A stretch of 64,000 bases of DNA, from contig DHQY01000003.1 of NCBI GenBank assembly GCA_002408205.1, forward strand, positions 1 to 64,000, read 5' to 3'. A program made the translations under genes and the position numbers. The DNA is from Bacteroidales bacterium UBA5326 (GTDB taxonomy: Bacteria; Bacteroidota; Bacteroidia; Bacteroidales; UBA932). The notes under the pieces are model-generated. The model did no database searches. It saw only the letters and a list, made by a program, of their open reading frames with translations, and was not told the DNA's origin. Below, one piece after another: positions 8,096-17,545 of this stretch (its first letter is position 1; each line of letters starts with the position of its first letter).

Positions 8096-9142
8096 ATGAA
8101 AAAAACATTAGTTGCAGCAGCCGTCCTGCTTTCCTTACAGCTTGCCGCCCAGCCTTTGCCACGCATTACCGTCATTGCCACCGGAGGCACCATTGCCGGG
8201 ACGGCTCCCACCGCCACTCAGGCAGGCTATTCTCCGGCCCGTCTTACGGTAGAATCCCTCCTTGGGCAGGTCCCCCAGCTGGCATCAGAAGCGGATGTTT
8301 CCGGCTATCAGCTGTGTAATATTCCCAGTCAGGCCATGACCCATGACATCTGGCTTCGCCTGGCTTGTGTGATAGATTCGCTTTTTACGGGGGGACATTG
8401 CGACGGTGTTGTGGTTACCCACGGAACCGACACCATGGAAGAGACCGCCTATTTTCTTCATCTCACGGTTCCTCATGACCTGCCTGTTGTGCTTACGGGG
8501 GCAATGCGTCCGGCTACCGGCCTGAGTGCAGACGGCCCGATGAATTTGTACAATGCCGTAATGCTGGCGGCCAGTCCCTTGGCGCGGGACCGAGGAGTTA
8601 TGGTGGTAATGAATGATTATATTTTTTCTGCCGACGATATAGTTAAAACCAATACAGTCAATCCCAATGCCTTTGAATGTCCGAATTACGGTCCCCTGGG
8701 CACGATCAGGGGGGGCGTACCGGTTTTTTTCCGTAAAACCTTTACCAGGCATACTTCACGAAGTGAGTTTTCTATAAGGAAACTGTCGGGCAAACCGCTT
8801 TCGCATGTAGAAATAGTTCTTTCTTACGCGAATGCTTCCGATATACAGTTAAATGCTCTGATTGACTATCCGGTGGACGGCATAGTGATTGCCGGCGTGG
8901 GTAACGGCAATTTTGCCCCCTCATTTATGACAGCCATTGCAAAAGCCAATGAAAAAAAGATCCCGGTGGTGCGTGCCACCCGAATCATTTCAGGCGGGGT
9001 AAGTTCCGGGCTGGAAGATGTGTTCCCGGGACAGATAGCCCCCGGCTGCCTGTCGCCGCAAAAAGCCAGGATATTGCTTATGCTGGCTCTTACACAAACA
9101 GACGATCCGGAACTGATAGGAAAAATATTCCTTGAATATTAA
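8096..9142 (+). CDS. ansB: Type II L-asparaginase, periplasmic
   Basis: The enzyme hydrolyses asparagine to aspartate and ammonia. From ATG 8096 the 348-residue protein has a Sec signal peptide (MKKTLVAAAVLLSLQLAAQ, cleavage near residue 19), so it acts in the periplasm. The nucleophile Thr is in VIATGGTIAGT, and the second catalytic triad in VVTHGTDTMEETAYFL (Thr-Asp); LTGAMRP is also conserved. Its product aspartate could feed the NAD and threonine routes nearby, though that link is only suggestive. The stop TAA shares the palindrome TTAA with the metG stop on the other strand. Confidence 0.93.
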   Translation: MKKTLVAAAVLLSLQLAAQPLPRITVIATGGTIAGTAPTATQAGYSPARLTVESLLGQVPQLASEADVSGYQLCNIPSQAMTHDIWLRLACVIDSLFTGGHCDGVVVTHGTDTMEETAYFLHLTVPHDLPVVLTGAMRPATGLSADGPMNLYNAVMLAASPLARDRGVMVVMNDYIFSADDIVKTNTVNPNAFECPNYGPLGTIRGGVPVFFRKTFTRHTSRSEFSIRKLSGKPLSHVEIVLSYANASDIQLNALIDYPVDGIVIAGVGNGNFAPSFMTAIAKANEKKIPVVRATRIISGGVSSGLEDVFPGQIAPGCLSPQKARILLMLALTQTDDPELIGKIFLEY

Positions 9143-11184
9143 TTTATTTTAGCTCCGTTGCCCAGGCGTTCTTCGGGTGAAACAATGCGCATATTGCCAT
9201 CGGCCTCTTTGGCCATGAGGATCATTCCCCGGGATTCAATTCCGCGTATGGTACGCGGTTCCAGGTTGGCCAGAATGCAGATCTGTTTCCCGATGACCGA
9301 CTCGGGCGTATAGTACTGTGCGATCCCAGATACGATAACTCTTTGATCCAGCCCCGTGTCTATAGTGAGCTTCAGTAATTTGTCCGTTTTGGGAACCCGT
9401 TCTGCCTGCAGTACGGTTGCGGTACGGATGTCCATTTTTTCGAAATCCCCGTAGGTGCATGGCTCAGAAGCCGGAGCAACGTCCGGGCCAGCCGGAGCCG
9501 TTGCTTTTGTTGAGGGCTTTACCAGTTTGGCTACCTGTGCATCTATAACACTGTCCTCGATTTTTTCGAACAATAATTCGGCGGGATTCAGTTGGTGACC
9601 GGGCTCTAAAAGGCGTTTGCCGGCAAAATCGCTCCATTGGTGTTTTTCCTGGATGTTCAGGATATGGCGGAGCTTGGCGGTTGAAAAAGGCAGGAACGGT
9701 TCCAGAGCAATGCTCAGCTGGGCGCAGATATCGAGTGAAACATTCAGGATAGTGGCTACGCGGTCCATGTCTGTTTTGGCCAGCTTCCAGGGTTCGGTAT
9801 CGGTCAGGTATTTATTGCCCAGACGGGCCAGGTTCATGGCTTCTTTTAGCGAATCGCGGAAGCGATAGTGTTCCAGGTTGTCCTCGAGGGCCGCCTTGAT
9901 CTGGGGGATGGCTTCCTTAACAACGGCTTCGGCAGCCGTTTCCGGTCCTGCGACAGGCACTTTTCCGTTAAAATATTTGTGGGTGAGCACCACGGCACGA
10001 TTTACAAAATTACCGAAAATGGCCACCAGTTCATTGTTATTCCGCGCCTGGAATTCTTTCCAGGTGAAGTCGTTGTCTTTGGTCTCCGGCGTGGTAGCGC
10101 ATAATGCATAACGCAGTACGTCTTCTTTGCCCGGTAATTCTTCCAGGTACTCATGCAGCCATACGGCCCAATTCCTGGAAGTGGATATTTTTTCCCCTTC
10201 GAGATTCAAAAACTCATTGGCAGGTACGTTGTCGGGCAGAATATAGCCTCCGTGAGCCCTGAGCATAACCGGGAAAACAATACAGTGAAATACAATATTG
10301 TCTTTACCAATGAAATGGACCATTTTAGTTTCCGGGTCCTTCCACCATTTTTCCCAGCTATCGGGATAAAGTTCAATGGTGTTGGAGATATATCCGATTG
10401 GAGCGTCAAACCATACATACAACACCTTTCCCCCGGCGCCTTCCACCGGGACCGGCACTCCCCAGTTCAGGTCCCTGCTAACTGCGCGGGGCAGCAGCCC
10501 GCTGTCCAGCCATGATTTGCATTGCCCGTAAACATTCGGTTTCCATTCCTGATGCCCTTCCAGTATCCATTCGCGGAGCCAGGGTTCGTATTGATCGAGC
10601 GGAAGGTACCAGTGTTTTGTTTTTCTTTTTTCGGGTTTGCTGCCGCTAATGGAAGAATGAGGGTCAATGAGTTCATCGGGGGACAGGGTGGAACCGCATT
10701 TTTCGCATTGATCTCCGTAGGCGCCAGGGGCCTGGCAACGCGGGCAGGTGCCCGTAATGTAGCGGTCTGCGAGGAAAGTCTGAGCTTCCGTGTCATAAAA
10801 CTGTTCGGTCTCTTTTTCAACAAACTTGCCGTCTTCGTAAAGTTTACGGAAAAAGTCCGAGGCGGTTTTGTAATGTGTGGCAGAGGTAGTGCGTGAGTAC
10901 ACATCAAAGCTTATACCGAGCTTCTCAAAGGAATTTTTTATTAGTGTATGGTATTTGTCTACGATTTCCTGTGGCGAGACGCCCTGTTGCCTGGCTTTGA
11001 TGGTTATGGGGACCCCGTGCTCGTCGGACCCGCCTACAAAGCAGACCTCCCGGCCTCGCAGGCGAAGGTATCTGACATAAATATCGGCCGGTACGTATAC
11101 TCCGGCCAGGTGTCCTATATGTAGCGGTCCGTTGGCATAGGGGAGGGCCGAGGTAATCAGGTAACGTTTGTATTGTTCTTCCAT
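9139..11184 (-). CDS. metG: Methionyl-tRNA synthetase
   Basis: MetRS charges tRNA-Met. The 681-residue protein has the class I HIGH motif (residues 22-25), a zinc knuckle pair (CPRCQAPGAYGDQCEKCGS) and a KMSKS-like loop that reads KISTS, common in this family. An anticodon-binding helical domain follows, then a linker (about 545-570) and a C-terminal tRNA-binding EMAP/Trbp111-like domain (about 575-681, DIRTATVLQAERVP) that usually mediates dimers. dnaG lies 21 bp upstream, so trpS, dnaG and metG do not read in pathway order but run in the same direction. Confidence 0.97.
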   Translation of the reverse strand: MEEQYKRYLITSALPYANGPLHIGHLAGVYVPADIYVRYLRLRGREVCFVGGSDEHGVPITIKARQQGVSPQEIVDKYHTLIKNSFEKLGISFDVYSRTTSATHYKTASDFFRKLYEDGKFVEKETEQFYDTEAQTFLADRYITGTCPRCQAPGAYGDQCEKCGSTLSPDELIDPHSSISGSKPEKRKTKHWYLPLDQYEPWLREWILEGHQEWKPNVYGQCKSWLDSGLLPRAVSRDLNWGVPVPVEGAGGKVLYVWFDAPIGYISNTIELYPDSWEKWWKDPETKMVHFIGKDNIVFHCIVFPVMLRAHGGYILPDNVPANEFLNLEGEKISTSRNWAVWLHEYLEELPGKEDVLRYALCATTPETKDNDFTWKEFQARNNNELVAIFGNFVNRAVVLTHKYFNGKVPVAGPETAAEAVVKEAIPQIKAALEDNLEHYRFRDSLKEAMNLARLGNKYLTDTEPWKLAKTDMDRVATILNVSLDICAQLSIALEPFLPFSTAKLRHILNIQEKHQWSDFAGKRLLEPGHQLNPAELLFEKIEDSVIDAQVAKLVKPSTKATAPAGPDVAPASEPCTYGDFEKMDIRTATVLQAERVPKTDKLLKLTIDTGLDQRVIVSGIAQYYTPESVIGKQICILANLEPRTIRGIESRGMILMAKEADGNMRIVSPEERLGNGAKIN

Positions 11185-11205
11185 AATAAAGGGAATGTTA
11201 TTGTA

Positions 11206-13110
11206 TCAGTTGAGTCGTTTCAATTCTTTGGCAAATGAGTTGCGTACATCCATCATGGTGATGAGTTGTTTCATCAGTTCCTGCATCTGCAGTTCGTCCC
11301 CTGTGAGCTGGGCTGTGTGCAGCTGCCTGCTCAGTTCGGTGCAGGTACGGGCTACAATTCTTGATTTATATACCAGCACAGCTTTGGTCACGTTCTCTTT
11401 CAAAAGGGTTTCTTCCACCGGGAGGCTGTCCTTCAGTACTTTCAGATTAATCGGATGAGGATTGCCTAAAAGGCTTAGAGCCTGTTGAGACAGGGAAACA
11501 TCCTGATGATTGTTAAAATGCTTTATCCGGGCTTCATCGTCTCCGGACAGATGCGTATATTCTTCCATTAATTTCCTGTAAACGGGGTCCTGGAATTCCA
11601 GATCATCTTCCCGGAGCGACGAAAATATGTAATCTTCGACGGTTGTATTTTCAATGACAGCTTGTCCGAATTTAAGGAGATAATAAAGGATATCCCTTTC
11701 GGAGTGGCTCAGTTCATCGTCGCCTGGAGTGACCTGCATTTCTTCGGTCGCGGGAGGGGGAGGCAATGTCTCCGCAGGATGTGCATATGCCGTCCTGTCC
11801 TTCCGGATTTTGATTACTTCCCTGGTCAGCAGGCTTTCCTGTATATCCAGATGGCGGCTGCATTCTTCTATATAAACGGTTCTGGTAATGGCATCCGGAA
11901 CTACTGCAATACTGTTCATTACGTTCCTGATAAGTCCCGATCTTTTTAGCGGATCCTGCATTTCATCGGCCATGAGGGCGATCTTGAAATGGATAAAGTC
12001 TGTTTCGTTTTTTTCCAGAAAGTCGAGTATTTCACTGGCATTGTGTTTCCGGGCAAAAGAGTCTGGGTCATCCCCGTCGGGGAATCGCACCACTTTTACC
12101 TGCAACCCTTCTTCAAGCAACATGTCAATACCTCTGACAGAGGCTTTGATGCCTGCGTCATCTCCGTCGTACAGGACGGTAACCTGCGGCGCAAAGCGTT
12201 TAATAAGCCGTATTTGTTCACCCGTGAGAGAAGTTCCGGAAGAGGCCACCACGTTGCAGATGCCCGCCTGGAAGAGGGAAAGTACATCGGTATAGCCTTC
12301 TACAAGGTAACACTTCTGGAGCCTGGTAATATACGATTTGGCAAAGTAAATACCATAGAGCGATTTACTTTTGTTATATATTTCGCTTTCCGGAGAGTTC
12401 ACGTATTTTGCCACCTGTTTGTCTGTACGCAGCGTTCTTCCCCCAAATCCGATAATCCGTCCGCTGAGCGAGTGGATGGGAAACATGACCCTTTCCTGAA
12501 AACGGTCCAGCACGGTTTCGGGTTTGTTTTCCTGCGCCGGATAATGAAGTGTCAATCCGGTAGATACCAGCAGATCCTGCTTATATCCCGCGTCCAGTGC
12601 GGCTCTGGTTAAATGATCCCGTCCGCCGGGAGCAAATCCCAATTGGAATTGTTTAATTATTACGTCATTAAACCCTCTTTCCCTGAAATAGCCCAGTCCA
12701 ATGGCTTGCCCGGCCGGATCTTCCCAAAGATAACGGGAGTAGAATTCACAGGCAAAATTATTGACAATCAACATGCTGTCTCTTCTCATCCTGGATTCAA
12801 TCTGTTCAGCGGATTCTTCTTTTTCCTCAATGGGAATATTGTATTTGGCAGCCAGGAAGCGAAGTGCCTCGACGTAAGAAAGCTGCTCGTGCTCCATAAT
12901 GAAACGGACTACATTACCGGCTTTCCCGCAACCAAAACATTTAAAAATGCCTTTTGAAGGAGAAACGGAAAAAGATGGAGTTTTTTCATTATGAAAGGGG
13001 CAGCAGGCTATATAGTTGGCGCCACGACGTCTCAGGTTCACGTATTCACCCACCACTGCCTCAATGGGCGCGGCTTCGAGAATACGTTCTATCGTGGCCT
13101 GGTCTATCAT
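11206..13110 (-). CDS. dnaG: DNA primase
   Basis: DnaG makes RNA primers at the replication fork. The 634-residue protein has the CHC2 zinc ribbon (Cys37, His40, Cys58, Cys61), the RNA polymerase core with KYVNSPES, the TOPRIM metal motifs VEGYTDVL (Glu) and YDGDDAGIKA (Asp-x-Asp), and a helical C-terminal domain that should bind DnaB. Its start directly abuts the stop of trpS (13111), and metG follows after 21 bp, giving a tight trpS-dnaG-metG run in which trpS is first. Confidence 0.97.
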   Translation of the reverse strand: MIDQATIERILEAAPIEAVVGEYVNLRRRGANYIACCPFHNEKTPSFSVSPSKGIFKCFGCGKAGNVVRFIMEHEQLSYVEALRFLAAKYNIPIEEKEESAEQIESRMRRDSMLIVNNFACEFYSRYLWEDPAGQAIGLGYFRERGFNDVIIKQFQLGFAPGGRDHLTRAALDAGYKQDLLVSTGLTLHYPAQENKPETVLDRFQERVMFPIHSLSGRIIGFGGRTLRTDKQVAKYVNSPESEIYNKSKSLYGIYFAKSYITRLQKCYLVEGYTDVLSLFQAGICNVVASSGTSLTGEQIRLIKRFAPQVTVLYDGDDAGIKASVRGIDMLLEEGLQVKVVRFPDGDDPDSFARKHNASEILDFLEKNETDFIHFKIALMADEMQDPLKRSGLIRNVMNSIAVVPDAITRTVYIEECSRHLDIQESLLTREVIKIRKDRTAYAHPAETLPPPPATEEMQVTPGDDELSHSERDILYYLLKFGQAVIENTTVEDYIFSSLREDDLEFQDPVYRKLMEEYTHLSGDDEARIKHFNNHQDVSLSQQALSLLGNPHPINLKVLKDSLPVEETLLKENVTKAVLVYKSRIVARTCTELSRQLHTAQLTGDELQMQELMKQLITMMDVRNSFAKELKRLN

Positions 13111-14100
13111 TTAAAATGATTTGAAACCCACGGCTTCCCGAACCAGTTTCATGGTGGCTCCGGCCGATTCGCGTGCCTGTGCGGTCCCTTTTTCTACAAC
13201 GTAATGCAGGTAAGTGTCATTATTAGAGATCTCCATTATCCTTTCCCTGACGGGTAGTGTCCGCCGGCAAATATCCGCGGCCAATTGCTTTTTCAGGTCT
13301 CCGTAACGGATGGTACAGTTATTATATTGATTGGTGAAATATTCAACCACATCGGGATCAGATACGATTCCGAGCAAAGTAAACAAGTTTTGGATGGGGT
13401 CGGTCATAGGCTCTCCCGGTGCAGCCGGTCCGCTGTCTGTAACGGCCCGCATAACCTTCTTTGTGATGGTCTTTTCATCGTCAATAAGGTATATTCCGTT
13501 CCCCTCACTTTTACCCATCTTGCCGCTGCCGTCCAGCCCGGGAACCTTCACCAGGTTTTCTCCAAAGTTATATGCCTCGGGTTCCGGAAATACATTGACG
13601 CCATAAAGATTATTGAACCTGCGTGCCAGCAGGCGGGTAATTTCCAGATGCTGTTCCTGATCTTTTCCAACCGGTACCCAATCGGGACGGTGAATAAGAA
13701 TGTCTGAGGCCATCAGAACAGGGTAGGTAAGCAGTCCGGCGTTTACATTGTCGGGGTTCTGGCGTACTTTGTCTTTGAATGAAGCGGTGCGTTCCAGCTC
13801 TCCTTTATAGGAAAGCATATTCAACAATACGTACAGTTCACTGACTTCGGGAACGCTGCTTTGCACAAAAAGAGACGACTTTTCCGGATCAAGTCCTGCA
13901 GCCAGGTATTCAGCCAGAATGATCTTTACGTTAGAATGAAAATCGTCGGGTTTGGGGTGGGTGGTAAGTGAATGCAGGTCGGCAATAAAGAAAAAACATT
14001 TCGCCGTGTTTTGCAACTGGACAAAATTCAGCAGGGCTCCGTAGTAATTGCCCAGATGTAAATGCCCGGTGGAGCGGATGCCGCTCAGTACAGTCTTCAT
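13111..14100 (-). CDS. trpS: Tryptophanyl-tRNA synthetase
   Basis: TrpRS, 329 residues, class Ic. The HIGH-like motif is TGHLHLGNYYGAL (near residues 11-23) and the KMSKS loop reads KMGKSEGNGIYL. The ERTASFKDK and DQEQHLEITR segments are standard. It is the first gene of the trpS-dnaG-metG run. A TAACTTTG -7 box (14129-14136, minus) lies about 30 bases before its ATG, giving a 5' leader of roughly 20 bases. Confidence 0.96.
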   Translation of the reverse strand: MKTVLSGIRSTGHLHLGNYYGALLNFVQLQNTAKCFFFIADLHSLTTHPKPDDFHSNVKIILAEYLAAGLDPEKSSLFVQSSVPEVSELYVLLNMLSYKGELERTASFKDKVRQNPDNVNAGLLTYPVLMASDILIHRPDWVPVGKDQEQHLEITRLLARRFNNLYGVNVFPEPEAYNFGENLVKVPGLDGSGKMGKSEGNGIYLIDDEKTITKKVMRAVTDSGPAAPGEPMTDPIQNLFTLLGIVSDPDVVEYFTNQYNNCTIRYGDLKKQLAADICRRTLPVRERIMEISNNDTYLHYVVEKGTAQARESAGATMKLVREAVGFKSF

Positions 14101-14128
14101 AGGTAACAGATGTTCAAAATTAAGCCTA

Positions 14129-14163
14129 CAAAGTTAGTGTTTTTTAGGTAAATGTTATCTTTG
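14129..14163. promoter_or_regulatory. Overlapping divergent promoters of trpS (-) and aroA (+)
   Basis: TATCTTTG (14156-14163, +) is a -7 box 18 bases before the aroA ATG. TAACTTTG (14129-14136, -) is the -7 box for trpS. The place where the aroA -33 element should sit (about 14132-14136) coincides with the trpS -7 box, so the two promoters compete for the same DNA. This also shows that the ATG at 14152 is inside the promoter and is not the aroA start. Confidence 0.68.
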
Positions 14164-14181
14164 CATATAGATAAAGGAATT

Positions 14182-15528
14182 ATGATTACTATCTCACAGG
14201 CCCGGTTGAAGGGAAAAATCTCGCTGCCACCATCTAAAAGTATGAGTATAAGGGTTTTGGCTGCCATCTTTCTTGCCGGCAGAGACACCTTGTTACGAGG
14301 CGCATGGCCTAAGGACGGGACCCAGGTCTGTGAGGATGTACAGGCTGCTTACAGGGTGGTTCGGTCCGTTGGTTCACAGTTTGTAAAGGAAGACATCGGA
14401 CCCCATGCCGTTCCCGGCAGGGAACATTCACGCAGGCAACTGGATTGCGGCGAATCGGCCCTGGCACTCAGAATGTTTGCTCCCATCCTGGCTTTGTCAT
14501 CGTGCATTTATTGTCTGCGGGGGCGTACCACTCTTATTACCAGGCCGGTGGATTTTGTCATTCAGGGGCTCAGGGAGCTGGGTTGCTGGTGTGAGAGTCT
14601 GAACACGCTGCCCACACTTTCCATTATTGACAACCTGAAAGAAACGGGACACTGGGAGTACAGCGACTCTTCGCTGAGTATGTCTCGTCCCATTTTATTA
14701 GTCCAGGGTCCGCTCCAGGGTGGAAAGTACAAGGTAAATGCGGGAGGCAGTTCGCAGTTTCTGAGCGGTTTGCTTATGGCTCTGCCCCTGGCAGGGGAAG
14801 ATTCCATCCTGGAGGTGGAACATCTTGCCAGCCAGCCGTATATAGATTTGACACTGAATGTAATGGAATCATTTGGGGTACGTGCTACTCACGATAATTA
14901 TAAAGTTTTCCATATACCCGGCAGGCAGGTCTACCGGGCCAAAAAAATTGCTATTGAAGGAGACTGGAGCGGAGGTGCTAATTTCATTGTAGGCGCGGCC
15001 CTGTTCGGAGACCTTCGTATTGGACCGTTATGGAAAAACAGTCTCCAGTCAGATAAGGCTATTCTCGAAGCCATTGAGAAAGCTGGTGCCAGCTGGAGCT
15101 GGGTACAGGGAAGTCAGCTCAAAGTGTATAAACATGATAATCTGCACGGATTCACTTTTGACGCTCAGTCTTGTCCGGACCTGTTTCCTCCCCTGGTTGC
15201 CCTGGCCGTACATTGTAAAGGCACCTCTTATATTCACGGCATAGATCGTCTTTTCCACAAAGAATCGAACAGGGCGCTGGCTTTATTGGAGGAATATACC
15301 AAAGTGGGAGCCAATATCAGACTCGAAGGCAACAACATGGTTATTGAGGGAGGCGAACTGCCCGGAGGGGCAAAGATCTCGGCCAGGGGCGATAACAGAA
15401 TTGCCATGTCTCTGGCTATTGCAGCACTCGGTGCACGAAATCCCATACAGATTGAAGGAAAACATACTGTAGCCAAATCGTTTCCGGATTTCTGGGAGGC
15501 GCTTGATAAAGTAATAAAACCTGTCTGA
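14182..15528 (+). CDS. aroA: 3-phosphoshikimate 1-carboxyvinyltransferase (EPSP synthase)
   Basis: AroA joins shikimate-3-phosphate and PEP to EPSP, the sixth step of the shikimate pathway. From ATG 14182 it has 448 residues, a little longer than the usual 410-430. The signature PPSKSMSIR (near residue 15), the GGSSQFLSGLLMALP segment, and the late motifs GDNRIAMSLAIAAL and KSFPDFWEAL are present. The more upstream ATG at 14152 lies in the -7 box and is rejected. The stop and the aroC start share TGATG, so the two shikimate genes are translationally coupled. Confidence 0.93.
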   Translation: MITISQARLKGKISLPPSKSMSIRVLAAIFLAGRDTLLRGAWPKDGTQVCEDVQAAYRVVRSVGSQFVKEDIGPHAVPGREHSRRQLDCGESALALRMFAPILALSSCIYCLRGRTTLITRPVDFVIQGLRELGCWCESLNTLPTLSIIDNLKETGHWEYSDSSLSMSRPILLVQGPLQGGKYKVNAGGSSQFLSGLLMALPLAGEDSILEVEHLASQPYIDLTLNVMESFGVRATHDNYKVFHIPGRQVYRAKKIAIEGDWSGGANFIVGAALFGDLRIGPLWKNSLQSDKAILEAIEKAGASWSWVQGSQLKVYKHDNLHGFTFDAQSCPDLFPPLVALAVHCKGTSYIHGIDRLFHKESNRALALLEEYTKVGANIRLEGNNMVIEGGELPGGAKISARGDNRIAMSLAIAALGARNPIQIEGKHTVAKSFPDFWEALDKVIKPV

Positions 15529-16475
15529 TGAATACATTCGGTAATAAATTCCGCGTGTCGGTCTTTGGGGAATCTCACGGTCCCGCCACAGGCATTGTGC
15601 TGGACGGTGTTCCTCCGGGCATTGCGCTGCAAGAGTCGGATATTATTCCCGATATTTTACGCCGCAAAAGCGGGGCCCGGGGAACCACACCCCGGACAGA
15701 AACTGACGAGCCGCATTTTCTTAGCGGCGTATATAACGGATACACAACCGGAGCCCCTTTATGCATTATCTTTGACAATGCGGGAGCACGGCCGCAGGAT
15801 TATTCTGAGCAACCCCGGGTGTTCCGTCCGGGAACGGCCGATTACACTGCTCAGGTTAAATTTCACGGGTATCAGGATCCCCGGGGTGGAGGTCATTTTT
15901 CGGGCCGGCTTACGCTGCCTTTAACGGCTGCCGGATCCATTGCAAAAAAGATCATTGCCCTGCATTATCCTGAACTGTCCATAAATGCACAAATAGTTCG
16001 CATTGGGAACTTTGTCGTAACAGACCCATCCGGCTTTTCTTCCCGTGTGGAGGCGCTGATTGACAAAGTGGTAACCGAGGGAGATTCGTTGGGCGCCGTT
16101 ATCGCATGTTCTATTGAACAGGTGCCTGCAGGCCTGGGAGAACCTTTTTTCGATTCGGTGGAATCTGTGCTTTCCCATATTCTTTTTTCTATTCCCGGAA
16201 TAAAAGGAATAACTTTTGGACTGGGTTTTGAGGAAACTCTCCTTAAAGGCAGTGAAAACCCTCATAAAGGCGGTATCGCCGGAGGAATAACCAATGGCGA
16301 TACCCTGAATTTCCATCTGGCTGTAAAACCTACGCCGACAGTAGGGACGAAAGGGCGTCACGATGCCTGTTTTGCTCTTCGTGTACCGGTTGTGGCAGAA
16401 GCCGCTGCGGCCATAGTGATGGCCGATTTTATCCTATCTAAATCTGAGTTCCCCGTTCCTGAAGCGCAGCCCTGA
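15528..16475 (+). CDS. aroC: Chorismate synthase, compact form
   Basis: AroC turns EPSP into chorismate with reduced FMN. The 315-residue product keeps the family motifs FGNKFRVSVFGESHG, RRKSGARGTTPRTETDE, the RPGTADYT segment, GHFSGRLTLPLTAAG and GRHDACFALRVPVVAEAAAA. It is about 35-45 residues shorter than the common 350-360; the shortening seems to fall around KGSENPHKGGIAGG and between KPTPTVG and TKGRHD, where longer homologues carry extra loops. The last 38 bp overlap the end of recA on the other strand. I infer it is functional because key motifs are intact. Confidence 0.94.
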   Translation: MNTFGNKFRVSVFGESHGPATGIVLDGVPPGIALQESDIIPDILRRKSGARGTTPRTETDEPHFLSGVYNGYTTGAPLCIIFDNAGARPQDYSEQPRVFRPGTADYTAQVKFHGYQDPRGGGHFSGRLTLPLTAAGSIAKKIIALHYPELSINAQIVRIGNFVVTDPSGFSSRVEALIDKVVTEGDSLGAVIACSIEQVPAGLGEPFFDSVESVLSHILFSIPGIKGITFGLGFEETLLKGSENPHKGGIAGGITNGDTLNFHLAVKPTPTVGTKGRHDACFALRVPVVAEAAAAIVMADFILSKSEFPVPEAQP

Positions 16476-17478
16476 CCTTGGCTTCAATTTCTTCTTTCAG
16501 TTCGGGATTGTCTTTCAGTATCTGTTTAACGGCATCGCGACCCTGTCCGATCTTTGTTTCGCCATAAGAAAACCACGATCCGCTCTTTTTGATAATATCG
16601 AATTCAACGCCCAGGTCAACCAGTTCGCCCAGCAGCGATATGCCTTCGCCAAAAATGATGTCAAATTCGGCTTTTCGGAAAGGAGGTGCCATCTTGTTCT
16701 TTACCACTTTTACCCGTACGTGATTACCGGTCGCATCTTCACCGTCTTTCAACTGAGTGGTGCGGCGGACGTCTACGCGAACAGATGCATAGAATTTCAA
16801 AGCATTTCCTCCGGTTGTTGTCTCGGGGTTACCAAACATGACCCCTATCTTCTCACGCAACTGGTTAATAAAAATGCAGCAGGTATTTGTTTTGCTGATA
16901 TTGGCTGTCAGTTTACGCAAAGCCTGCGACATGAGACGGGCCTGTAGTCCCATTTTGGAATCACCCATTTCTCCCTCTATCTCGGCTTTGGGAGTGAGGG
17001 CTGCGACGGAGTCAATGACCACAATATCAATGGCTCCCGAGCGGATCAGATGATCTGTTACTTCCAATGCCTGCTCCCCGTTGTCGGGCTGCGAAATAAG
17101 CAGCGTATCTACGTTGACACCCAGCTGACGGGCGTAATTCCTGTCAAACGCATGTTCTGCGTCAATGATAGCGGCTATACCACCCAGTTTCTGGGCTTCC
17201 GCAATGGCGTGAATGGCTAAAGTGGTCTTTCCACTCGATTCGGGTCCATAGATCTCAACGACACGACCGCGGGGATATCCGCCTATGCCCAATGCGTAGT
17301 CTAACGCAATGGATCCGGACGGAATAACGGAAACGTCCCATTTGGGCTGATCCCCGAGTTTCATGATGGTTCCTTTCCCGAAATCCTTCTCAATCTTGTC
17401 CAAGGTAGCCTGGAGCGCTTTCATCTTATCCGGATTCACTCCGGCTCCCTCTTTAACTTCTGCACTTACTTTTGCCAT
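16438..17478 (-). CDS. recA: Recombinase RecA
   Basis: RecA, 346 residues, forms the ssDNA filament for homologous recombination and stimulates SOS cleavage. Walker A GPESSGKTT begins at residue 78 with Lys84; IDAEHAFD, the L2 loop region INQLREKIGVMFGNPETTTGGNALKFYAS and the C-terminal domain are standard. The gene has its own TATATTTG -7 box. No LexA-box-like palindrome is evident in the short promoter region. recX lies close by on the other strand, past rlmN. The last 38 bp overlap aroC convergently. Confidence 0.98.
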   Translation of the reverse strand: MAKVSAEVKEGAGVNPDKMKALQATLDKIEKDFGKGTIMKLGDQPKWDVSVIPSGSIALDYALGIGGYPRGRVVEIYGPESSGKTTLAIHAIAEAQKLGGIAAIIDAEHAFDRNYARQLGVNVDTLLISQPDNGEQALEVTDHLIRSGAIDIVVIDSVAALTPKAEIEGEMGDSKMGLQARLMSQALRKLTANISKTNTCCIFINQLREKIGVMFGNPETTTGGNALKFYASVRVDVRRTTQLKDGEDATGNHVRVKVVKNKMAPPFRKAEFDIIFGEGISLLGELVDLGVEFDIIKKSGSWFSYGETKIGQGRDAVKQILKDNPELKEEIEAKVRAALQERGTQI

Positions 17479-17503
17479 AATATTTCAATTATTGATTAAC
17501 GAA

Positions 17504-17541
17504 CAAATATACAAAAACGCATACAATTTCTCGTATCTTTG
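17504..17541. promoter_or_regulatory. Divergent promoters of recA (-) and rlmN (+)
   Basis: On the minus strand TATATTTG (17504-17511) is the recA -7 box, 25 bases before its ATG. On the plus strand TATCTTTG (17534-17541) is followed after only four bases by the rlmN ATG (17546), so that transcript would start at or next to the start codon. No TTTG at -33 is clear for either. Confidence 0.6.
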
Positions 17542-17545
17542 ACGC

